Under the pieces are notes generated by a model. The model saw only the letters and a list, made by a program, of their open reading frames with translations, did not search any database and was not told the origin of the DNA. Position numbers and translations under genes: made by a program. This document shows positions 17,445 to 24,129 of a DNA stretch of 64,000 bases, in pieces. The stretch covers positions 930,001 through 994,000 of the forward strand of contig NZ_FYEW01000002.1 of NCBI RefSeq assembly GCF_900187375.1. The letters are read 5' to 3'. The first letter of the stretch is position 1. Every line of letters starts with the position of its first letter. This stretch comes from Hymenobacter gelipurpurascens (lineage in GTDB: Bacteria; Bacteroidota; Bacteroidia; Cytophagales; Hymenobacteraceae).

Positions 17445-17564
17445 ATGACTCTGCTGATTTTTTTCGGAATACTGCTGGCTACTGCTTTTTTGGCTCTCGA
17501 CACGGTGAACAACGTGAAGGAAATGCTGAAGCCTGTGCCAGTTCGGGCAAACAACGGTAAATAG
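17445..17564 (+). CDS. Small single-span membrane peptide (39 aa)
   Basis: Too short for routine gene finding, but well formed. ATG at 17445, a hydrophobic helix LLIFFGILLATAFLAL at residues 3-18, then a polar basic tail ending VPVRANNGK and TAG at 17562-17564. A proper terminator follows 22 bases later. AT-rich sequence with CCTTTTTG lies directly before the start. Function unknown; the topology resembles small regulatory membrane peptides. It could also be a chance ORF. Confidence 0.5.
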   Translation: MTLLIFFGILLATAFLALDTVNNVKEMLKPVPVRANNGK

Positions 17565-17586
17565 CATCCTCTTGCCTGCCATAATA

Positions 17587-17614
17587 AAAGCGCCTCAGTT
17601 GGGGCGCTTTTTTT
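17587..17614 (+). terminator. Terminator after the 39-aa ORF
   Basis: An 8-bp stem AAAGCGCC/GGCGCTTT (17587-17594 with 17603-17610) runs into eight T. It supports a real transcript upstream. Confidence 0.8.
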
Positions 17615-17639
17615 GTGCCGTTACGGGCGCGTAGGCCAC

Positions 17640-17670
17640 AAAAAAAGCAGCCCCTCGCGGAGCCGCTTTC
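17640..17670 (-). terminator. Terminator of the short sorted protein
   Basis: An imperfect stem AGCGGCTCC/GGGGCTGCT with G-T pairs, followed on the minus strand by seven T, about 26 bases past the stop. Confidence 0.6.
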
Positions 17671-17695
17671 AACTGTATATCCTAGGCCAGGTTGG

Positions 17696-18082
17696 TTACC
17701 GAATTACCAGCTTGCGCATTTCACTGCCCGATTCGGACTCCAGCTTCACGTAGTAGAGGCCACTGGTGAATTTACTCAGGTCCAGTACTTTGATGTACCG
17801 GTCGTTGAGCTCGGTGAGCGTTTCGCGGTAGAGCACCGAGCCAATTACGTTCAGGACGCGCAGCTCCAGCTTCCGGCCTTCAAACCCATTGATGGATACA
17901 TGCACAATGCCGGTGCTGGGGTTGGGGTACACCAACAAGGCTTTTTCGTCACCGGCAGACCTAGCGGGTGATTTTGCTGGCGCAGGGGTAGCTGGCTGGG
18001 CTGCGGCCTGCGAAATAGTGCGGTGCATGGGCCCGATAACCAGCAAAGCGAATAAACAAAAGAAGCGTAGGCGTTTCATCAT
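17696..18082 (-). CDS. Short exported protein made almost only of a type IX sorting domain
   Basis: 128 aa from ATG 18082 (or ATG 18079). The signal peptide MMKRLRFFCLFALLVIGPM is followed by an Ala/Pro-rich linker. Then comes a complete sorting domain: LLVYPNPSTGIVHVSI, a central LELRVLNVIGSVLY and FTSGLYYVKLESESGSEMRKL at the end. No separate cargo domain is present, so this is a mini-cargo, a lone sorting domain or a remnant of a larger gene. The promoter box at 18154-18161 and terminator at 17640-17670 make it a stand-alone unit. Confidence 0.8.
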   Translation of the reverse strand: MMKRLRFFCLFALLVIGPMHRTISQAAAQPATPAPAKSPARSAGDEKALLVYPNPSTGIVHVSINGFEGRKLELRVLNVIGSVLYRETLTELNDRYIKVLDLSKFTSGLYYVKLESESGSEMRKLVIR

Positions 18083-18153
18083 AGGTGCTCGTAAAGGAGT
18101 GGGATACGTACAGAGCAGAATACTCAATAACGACGGGTACGGAATTAGGTTGA

Positions 18154-18161
18154 CAAAGGTA
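18154..18161 (-). promoter_or_regulatory. -7 box TACCTTTG of the short sorted protein
   Basis: CAAAGGTA on the plus strand, i.e. a perfect TAnnTTTG box on the minus strand, about 72 bases before the ATG. No sharp TTG at -33. Confidence 0.55.
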
Positions 18162-18256
18162 ACAACCTATTTTGGCTGCTGAATTGAAATATAACGCATC
18201 TTCGATAAAAGAACAGCTTTTATCTTCTCTCTCACGACTTTACCCACCAAATTAAG

Positions 18257-19372
18257 TTGGACGTTGTCATTATAGGCGGAGGCCTGGGAGGCCTCTGCGC
18301 TGCCCTCGACCTGCGGCAGCGCGGCCATGGCGTTACGGTTCTGGAACGCCGCCATTACCCATTTCATCGGGTATGCGGCGAGTACATCTCCAATGAGGTG
18401 CTACCCTACCTGCGTCGGCTGGGCGCCGACCCGCAGGTTCTGGCTCCGGCCAGCATCACCGAGTTTCAGCTGAGCGCACCGGCAGGCCGCACGCTTTCCT
18501 TACCTCTTGACCTGGGAGGCTTTGGCATCAGCCGCTACGTGCTCGATGAGCATCTGTATCAACTGGCCCAGGCCCGCGGTGTTACGGTGCTGCAGGGTAC
18601 TACCGCTACGGCGGTGCGCTTTGAGGCGGCTACGGACCAGCATGTGGTGGAGCTGCAGGGCGGCCAGCAGCTGACGGCACGCGTGGTGCTAGGGGCCTAC
18701 GGCAAGCGCAGCACCCTCGACAGACAGCTGCAACGCGCCTTCTTTCAGCAACGCTCCCCCTACCTGGGCGTGAAATACCACCTGCGCTACGACCAGCCCC
18801 GCAACCTGATTGCCCTGCACAACTTCGCGGACGGCTACGCGGGCATTTCGGCAATTGAGGACGACAAATACTGCTTTTGCTACCTCACCACACGCCAGAA
18901 TCTGAAAGTGCATGGCACTATTCCGGCCCTGGAAACCGCAGTGCTGGCCCGCAACCCCCAGTTGCGCCGCATTCTGCAGGAAGCCGAATTCCTGTATCCG
19001 CAGCCCGAAGTCATCAACGAAATATCATTTGCCCCCAAAAAGGCCGTGGAAGACCATGTGCTGATGTGTGGCGACGCGGCGGGCCTCATTACGCCGTTGT
19101 GCGGCAATGGTATGGCTATGGCTATTCACGGAGCAAGTGTGGCAGCTGAGCACACGCACTCCTTTTTGCAGGGCCGCCTGAACCGGCCGGCGCTGGAAGT
19201 GGCCTACCAGCAAGACTGGCAGCGCCACTTCGGACAGCGCCTCCGGGTAGGGCGGGCGGTACAGCGCCTGTTTGGGCAACCCCTCCTGAGCGAGGTTGCG
19301 GTAGGTACCTTGCGGTTCTGGCCTGGTGTTGTGCGCGCCCTCATGCAGCGCACTCATGGCCAAGCCTGGTGA
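18257..19372 (+). CDS. FAD-dependent oxidoreductase of the geranylgeranyl reductase/aromatic hydroxylase type, in the type III PKS cluster
   Basis: 371 aa. The FAD fold starts at residue 1 (DVVIIGGGLGGLCAALDL), so I accept TTG at 18257 as start; no ATG fits. RVCGEYISNEVLPYLRRLG and the later GDAAGLITPLCGNGMAMAI are marks of the FixC/geranylgeranyl reductase-UbiH superfamily. It precedes the type III polyketide synthase (175-base gap holding a hairpin) and a methyltransferase. In known alkylresorcinol/alkylquinone clusters such as srsABC of Streptomyces, a flavoprotein hydroxylates the polyketide ring; I infer the same role, or double-bond reduction of a prenyl or acyl chain. Confidence 0.82.
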   Translation: MDVVIIGGGLGGLCAALDLRQRGHGVTVLERRHYPFHRVCGEYISNEVLPYLRRLGADPQVLAPASITEFQLSAPAGRTLSLPLDLGGFGISRYVLDEHLYQLAQARGVTVLQGTTATAVRFEAATDQHVVELQGGQQLTARVVLGAYGKRSTLDRQLQRAFFQQRSPYLGVKYHLRYDQPRNLIALHNFADGYAGISAIEDDKYCFCYLTTRQNLKVHGTIPALETAVLARNPQLRRILQEAEFLYPQPEVINEISFAPKKAVEDHVLMCGDAAGLITPLCGNGMAMAIHGASVAAEHTHSFLQGRLNRPALEVAYQQDWQRHFGQRLRVGRAVQRLFGQPLLSEVAVGTLRFWPGVVRALMQRTHGQAW

Positions 19373-19376
19373 AACG

Positions 19377-19454
19377 GTGAAATGGTGAGTTTGACGTTCT
19401 GCTTGCAAAAGTGGCGCGGTTTAGGCCGCCAGCACGTCAAATTCACCATTTCAC
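19377..19454. repeat. Intergenic inverted repeat, GTGAAATGGTGA family
   Basis: Arms of 21 bases, GTGAAATGGTGAGTTTGACG plus T and the partner at 19434-19454, with one mismatch. The family is shared with the perfect copy at 21471-21566. It lies between the flavoprotein and the polyketide synthase and may limit read-through. Confidence 0.8.
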
Positions 19455-19547
19455 TATTTCACTATTTCGCCATGTCACCTCTTACATGATTTGGGGGTTT
19501 GCCAATAGAGACAGCGCCGTGGGCAGAATTTGCGTAAACTACATCCA

Positions 19548-20738
19548 ATGACCAGCTACCTCTGTGCCATCGGCACTGCCAACCCGCCCCACCGTATTCC
19601 GCAAACCGATATTGCCAACTTTATGGCAGGCGCGCTGCAACTTAACGAAGCTGGCACGCGCAAGCTCCGTGCGCTGTATCGGGTGTCGGGAATTGCGCAG
19701 CGCTACACCGTATTGCCGGATTATGGGCGGGAAAATGGTGCGTATGAGTTCTTCCCGAACACGCCTGATCTGGAGCCCTTTCCCTCCGTAGGTCACCGCA
19801 TGGCCCAGTACCGGCTGCATGCGCTGCCGCTTTCGGTGCAGGCCGTGCGCGAGTGCCTGCGCCAGCAGCCAGAGGTGAAAGTGGGAGGTATTACGCACCT
19901 GGTTACGGTAAGCTGCACCGGCATGTATGCACCGGGGCTGGACATTGAGTTGGTGGCGGCGCTCGGGCTGAACCCCAATGTGCAGCGCACCTGCGTAAAC
20001 TTTATGGGCTGCTACGCGGCCGTGAATGCGCTTAAGCTGGCCGATGCCTTTTGTCGCGCTGATGCGTCGGCGCAGGTGCTCATTGTGTGCACGGAGCTCT
20101 GCACCCTGCACTTCCAGAAAAGCCAGGAAGACGACCACCTGGTTTCGAATGCGCTGTTCGGGGATGGCGCTGCCGCTGCCTTGGTGCTGGGCAAGCCGGC
20201 AGTCAAAGGGCCCAGCCTGGCGCTAGAAGCGTTCCATTGTGGCCTAGAGCCCGATGGCCAGCAGGATATGGCTTGGCACATCAACAACTTCGGGTTTGAG
20301 ATGACGCTATCTTCTTACGTGCCCCACCTCATCCAGCGCGGCATCCGGAAACTTACTGACCAGCTGTTGGAGAACCTACCCGTGCAGCTTTCTGATATTC
20401 ACGCCTTTGCCATTCATCCGGGTGGACGCAAGATCCTGGAAACCATTGAGCAGGAGCTAGGCCTATCCACGCACGACAACCGCTTTGCCTACGAGGTACT
20501 GCGCGACTACGGCAATATGTCGTCGGCCACGGTGCTGTTTGTGCTGCAGAAGCTACTGCACAGCCTCACTCCTGCCGATGCCGGTGCCCCAGTCCTGAGC
20601 TTTGCCTTTGGGCCAGGCCTCACGCTGGAGGCCATGCTGCTGAAAGTAGTTTTGCCGGAAGTCCGGACTGCTGATGGCCACCGCACGGCCCTGTTGGCAG
20701 AGCCTACCGCCCGCCTTACCGCGCAGCCCGTTTCGTAA
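19548..20738 (+). CDS. Type III polyketide synthase
   Basis: 396 aa from ATG 19548, the usual length for the chalcone/stilbene synthase superfamily (the frame also allows TTG 19530). The catalytic triad is complete: Cys155 in NFMGCYAAVNALKLAD, His290 in FAIHPGGRKILE and Asn323 in DYGNMSSATVLF. VTVSCTGMYAPGLD (about 120-132) is the conserved strand before the Cys. The enzyme condenses malonyl-CoA onto an acyl-CoA starter and folds the chain into a resorcinol, phloroglucinol or pyrone. Neighbours (flavoprotein, methyltransferase 27 bases behind) point to a methylated, oxidised alkyl-phenol or quinone. The starter cannot be read from sequence. Confidence 0.93.
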   Translation: MTSYLCAIGTANPPHRIPQTDIANFMAGALQLNEAGTRKLRALYRVSGIAQRYTVLPDYGRENGAYEFFPNTPDLEPFPSVGHRMAQYRLHALPLSVQAVRECLRQQPEVKVGGITHLVTVSCTGMYAPGLDIELVAALGLNPNVQRTCVNFMGCYAAVNALKLADAFCRADASAQVLIVCTELCTLHFQKSQEDDHLVSNALFGDGAAAALVLGKPAVKGPSLALEAFHCGLEPDGQQDMAWHINNFGFEMTLSSYVPHLIQRGIRKLTDQLLENLPVQLSDIHAFAIHPGGRKILETIEQELGLSTHDNRFAYEVLRDYGNMSSATVLFVLQKLLHSLTPADAGAPVLSFAFGPGLTLEAMLLKVVLPEVRTADGHRTALLAEPTARLTAQPVS

Positions 20739-20765
20739 CCTAATTTCTCCGCTGGCTTTTTTCGC

Positions 20766-21467
20766 ATGAATTTTCGTCATCGTGCTACGGCGGAAGAGTT
20801 GATGGACGACTTGTCCCTTGCCTCCGACGAGCTGCGCCGTAACCTGGACGAGCTGGAAACCATCAATACTTGGCTGGGAGGGTACGCGCCCGTGCTGGAT
20901 GCGCTGCAGCGTCTGCGCCCGCAGTTCCCGGCGGGCCGGCCCCTGCGCCTCGCCGATTTGGGCAGCGGCGGCGGCGACACCCTGCGCCAGATTGCCCGCT
21001 GGGCCCGCAAACGTGGCCTAGCCATAGAACTGACGGGCATCGACGCCAACCCCTTCATGCTGGAGTATGCCGCCAGCAAAAGTCAGGCATATCCGGAAAT
21101 CAGCTACCAGCAAGCCGATATTTTCTCGCAGGAGTTCCAGCAACAACCCTACGACATTCTGACGGCCAGCCTGTTTTGCCACCACTTCACGTCGGAACAG
21201 CTGACTGGCATGCTGCCACTGTGGCAACAACAGGCCCAACTGGCCGTCGTCATCAACGACCTGCACCGCCACCCCCTGGCCTACTACAGCATCCGGTGGC
21301 TTACGCGCCTCTTCCGCGGCTCCTACTTGGTACAGCACGACGCGCCGCTTTCGGTGGCCCGCGCCTTCACGCGCCACGACTGGCAACAACTGCTGCGCGC
21401 TTCCGGCATTGCGCGCTACGCCTTACGCTGGCGCTGGGCCTTCCGCTGGCAGGTGATTATCAGGTGA
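20766..21467 (+). CDS. SAM-dependent methyltransferase of the type III PKS cluster
   Basis: 233 aa, class I methyltransferase. Motif I LADLGSGGGDTLRQIA is at about 62-77 and the acidic motif II GIDANPFMLEYAA is about 20 residues later; LTASLFCHHFTSEQL is the post-II strand. It starts 27 bases after the polyketide synthase stop, so it is co-transcribed. By analogy with srsB-type genes it would methylate a ring carbon or hydroxyl of the polyketide. That assignment is inference from neighbours. A 31-bp-arm hairpin begins just past its stop. Confidence 0.85.
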   Translation: MNFRHRATAEELMDDLSLASDELRRNLDELETINTWLGGYAPVLDALQRLRPQFPAGRPLRLADLGSGGGDTLRQIARWARKRGLAIELTGIDANPFMLEYAASKSQAYPEISYQQADIFSQEFQQQPYDILTASLFCHHFTSEQLTGMLPLWQQQAQLAVVINDLHRHPLAYYSIRWLTRLFRGSYLVQHDAPLSVARAFTRHDWQQLLRASGIARYALRWRWAFRWQVIIR

Positions 21468-21470
21468 AGT

Positions 21471-21566
21471 GGTGAAATAGTGAAACGGTGAGTTTGACGT
21501 TTTAGTGGCCCACATGGCACTAACTGCGCAGGCAGAACGTCAAACTCACCGTTTCACTATTTCACC
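21471..21566. repeat. Perfect long inverted repeat between converging genes (GTGAAATAGTGAAACGGTGA family)
   Basis: Arms of 31 bases (21471-21501 with 21536-21566) match without error; loop 34 bases. It sits exactly between the converging methyltransferase and deacetylase-like genes, so it probably serves as a two-way terminator. The arm sequence recurs at 19377-19454. Confidence 0.9.
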
Positions 21567-22475
21567 TTAGCTCCACAAGTCGGCGGCTACGCGGAACGTG
21601 TTGGCGTGGGCCTCCACGATATCGGCAATGCGCACGGAGTAGCCGCCGCCCATGCACACCACTACCGGAAGCCGGTGCTGATGGCAGCTTTCGAGCACGT
21701 ACTGGTCGCGCTGGCGGCAGCCCTCTCGCGTGAGGGACAGGTGGCCTAGCTTGTCGGTGGCCAGCACATCTACCCCGCTCAGGTAAAACACAAAGTCAGG
21801 CTGATGCTCATCGAGCAGGCGCGGCAGCGTTTCGCGTAGCAACGCCAGGTACGTGGCGTCATCGGTGTGGTCGGGCAGCGGCAGGTCGAGGTCGGAGCGC
21901 TCCTTACGGTGCGGGTAGTTGCGGGCGCCGTGCATGCTGAAGGTAAATACGCGCGGCTCGTGCTCGAAGATGGCCGCCGTGCCGTTGCCCTGGTGTACAT
22001 CCAGATCAATAATCAGTATCCGGCTCACGCCCAACTCGGGGTGGCCTAGCAGGTAGTTGGCAGCAGCGGCCTGGTCGTTGAGCAGGCAGAATCCTTCGCC
22101 CCGGTCGCGGAAGGCGTGGTGGGTGCCACCCGCAATGTTTAGGGCTACGCCGTGCAGCAAGGCCCGGCGCGTGCACTCCAGCGTGCCGCCCAATATGGTT
22201 ACCTCGCGCTCAAAAAGCTGCGTACTCCACGGAAAGCCGGTGGCGCGTTCTTCCTGGCGCGTAAGGCTACCATGGCGCAGTCGTTGGTAGTAATCCGCAT
22301 CGTGGGTTAGCAGAACCGTGGCGTCGTCGGGCGGCACTGCCCGGAAGAAGGCGCTTTCCGGCACGGTGCCCTCGCGCACCAATTGCTCGGGCAGTAGCTC
22401 ATACTTGAGCATCGGGAAGCGGTGGTTGGCGGGCAGCGGGTGGGCATAGAGCGGAGCCCAGGCAATTGAAAGCAT
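21567..22475 (-). CDS. Histone deacetylase family (zinc) deacylase
   Basis: 302 aa, zinc-dependent amidohydrolase of the arginase/deacetylase fold. The motifs are in order: GGTHHAF (His119-His120 charge relay), IIDLDVHQGNG (about 156-165; Asp and His bind zinc), FSMHG, and YLSGVDVLATDKLG (about 231-244; the second zinc Asp). The start at 22475 (MLSIAWAPLYAHPLPANHRFPMLKYE) keeps the conserved N-terminal strand. Bacterial members remove acetyl groups from small amines, polyamines or lysines; the natural substrate is unknown. It stands alone, converging on the PKS operon. Confidence 0.88.
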   Translation of the reverse strand: MLSIAWAPLYAHPLPANHRFPMLKYELLPEQLVREGTVPESAFFRAVPPDDATVLLTHDADYYQRLRHGSLTRQEERATGFPWSTQLFEREVTILGGTLECTRRALLHGVALNIAGGTHHAFRDRGEGFCLLNDQAAAANYLLGHPELGVSRILIIDLDVHQGNGTAAIFEHEPRVFTFSMHGARNYPHRKERSDLDLPLPDHTDDATYLALLRETLPRLLDEHQPDFVFYLSGVDVLATDKLGHLSLTREGCRQRDQYVLESCHQHRLPVVVCMGGGYSVRIADIVEAHANTFRVAADLWS

Positions 22476-22526
22476 AGGCTTCGAGAACCGGAGGCATCAG
22501 GCAATGTTTCTAGGCCACGTATGCCA

Positions 22527-22565
22527 TAAAAAATCAGGCTCCTTCAAGTTATGAAGGAGCCTGAT
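22527..22565 (-). terminator. Terminator of the SusC/SusD operon
   Basis: A perfect 14-bp stem ATCAGGCTCCTTCA (22533-22546 with 22552-22565), followed by TTTTTT on the minus strand, 29 bases past the SusD stop. Confidence 0.85.
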
Positions 22566-22593
22566 CGGCATGTATTAATTGCGCTACGCCTGG

Positions 22594-24108
22594 TTAGTTG
22601 CGCGTCATGGCCCGGTTGGTAGCTAGTTCCGTTGCCGGAATGGGCCACACGTACAACGGGTTATCAGGCGCTACGGCACTCACGGTGCCTTTGCCGGGAA
22701 TTGTGGCATTCAGGCGCATGATATCGATGTTGCGGATACCTTCGCCGAGGAACTCAATCCGACGCTCCAGTAGTACGGCATCAACTGCCTCAGTTGTTGA
22801 GGCAAAGGCGGCGTAAGCACCTGCCGGGTTCGAGCGGGTACGCACCGCGTTCAGCAAAGCCAAAGCCCTTGCATCGGTAGGGCCAGCCGTACGGAAGCGG
22901 GCTTCTGCCAGGCTCAGCAGCACTTCAGCGTACCGAATTACGGGCGCTTTGTCCGTGTAAGGCGAGCCAGTGGCATACTTCTTCAGGAATGACTCTGAGT
23001 TCACAACCGTTACGAAGTTAGTGCGGCGAGCATCCGTAGCGGCCCAGGCCGGGTTCGACAGGATTCCGCCGGCACCTGTGTTCAGGCCGTACTCGCCGTT
23101 GCCGATGGGGCCGGGCGAGAAGTAGTAGGCCAGTTGGTTCTGGGTACCAGGCGTGTTCTGCGCTGTGAAGGGGAAGCTCAGGATGCTTTCTGTCGTTTCC
23201 TGTGGTGGCGCGAATACGGCTGCGATGGAGGCGTTCAACGAATTCGGAACCCCGGTAGCCGCTGTGAAAGGAGCTGCTGCTGGTACAATCTTATCGGCTT
23301 CCCGAATCACATCCGCATACTTCGCCATCGAGAGATACACCCGCGTTTTCAGGGCAATAGCCGTGTTGCGGTGCGCCCGAGTCACGTTCAGGGTAGTAGC
23401 TGGTACGCTTTGCACAGCCGCCGTGTACGAAAGGGGCAAGTTCTGCTCAGCAAAGTCCAGGTCAGATAGAATCTGCGCGTACACTTCGGCTACTGAGCTG
23501 CGAGCCAGATCATTGTTCAGGGCGTTGGTTTCGGCTAGCAGGCGCAAGGGCAAGCCGGGCTTGCTACCGTTGCCATCCGCATAAGGCCGCGCATATAGCT
23601 GCAACAATGAGTAGTAGCAAAGTGCGCGCAGGAACCTGGCCTCGCCCTGATAGTTAGGCACCTTCTTCGCAGCAAAGTCAGCGGCGAACACGGGGGCCAC
23701 AAACTTCGCCGAGTTGGCATCTAAGCCTGCCAGGAACACATTGGCCTGGTTAATAGCAGCGTAGGCCGAAGTCCAGAGGTTGATAACATCGTTCTGCGAC
23801 GTTTCTGTAACGGTGTGGTTCCAAACGCTCAGCGCCGTTACGGCGTTGGAGGTACGGTTCACAAAGTCATTGGCGCGCACGTCGCCATATACCTGGTAAC
23901 GCCCACCCAAAAAGCTACCCGTTTTTACGTAGCTATACAGACCATCCATCTGCAGCTCAATGCGGGCTGGTGTATCAAATACTACCTGGTCCGAAAACAG
24001 AGTTTTAGGAACCGGATCAAGCAAATCTTTCTGGCAGGAGGAACTTCCAAACGCCATAAGCGAGGAAATAACGGCTACCGTAACGTTTCTTTTTATAGAT
24101 GTATGCAT
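22594..24108 (-). CDS. SusD/RagB family outer-membrane lipoprotein
   Basis: 504 aa. Signal peptide with lipobox, SSSC at residue 25, then QKDLLDPVPKT, the usual mature start of SusD proteins. The helical TPR-like body contains QGEARFLRALCYYSLLQLY (about 157-175), a family hallmark, and IRYAEVLLSLAEARF and VLLERRIEFLGEGIRNIDIMR near the end. It forms the lid over the SusC channel encoded 21 bases upstream and binds the ligand, usually a glycan. No glycoside hydrolase, regulator or other utilisation gene is next to the pair, so the substrate is open. Confidence 0.94.
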   Translation of the reverse strand: MHTSIKRNVTVAVISSLMAFGSSSCQKDLLDPVPKTLFSDQVVFDTPARIELQMDGLYSYVKTGSFLGGRYQVYGDVRANDFVNRTSNAVTALSVWNHTVTETSQNDVINLWTSAYAAINQANVFLAGLDANSAKFVAPVFAADFAAKKVPNYQGEARFLRALCYYSLLQLYARPYADGNGSKPGLPLRLLAETNALNNDLARSSVAEVYAQILSDLDFAEQNLPLSYTAAVQSVPATTLNVTRAHRNTAIALKTRVYLSMAKYADVIREADKIVPAAAPFTAATGVPNSLNASIAAVFAPPQETTESILSFPFTAQNTPGTQNQLAYYFSPGPIGNGEYGLNTGAGGILSNPAWAATDARRTNFVTVVNSESFLKKYATGSPYTDKAPVIRYAEVLLSLAEARFRTAGPTDARALALLNAVRTRSNPAGAYAAFASTTEAVDAVLLERRIEFLGEGIRNIDIMRLNATIPGKGTVSAVAPDNPLYVWPIPATELATNRAMTRN

Positions 24109-24129
24109 CAGAATGCTGTTTTTTGAAAC

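Noticed and set aside
18257..21467. Flexirubin or carotenoid cluster
   Set aside because: No aryl-polyene ketosynthases, acyl carrier proteins, phytoene synthase or desaturase; the set fits a type III PKS pathway.
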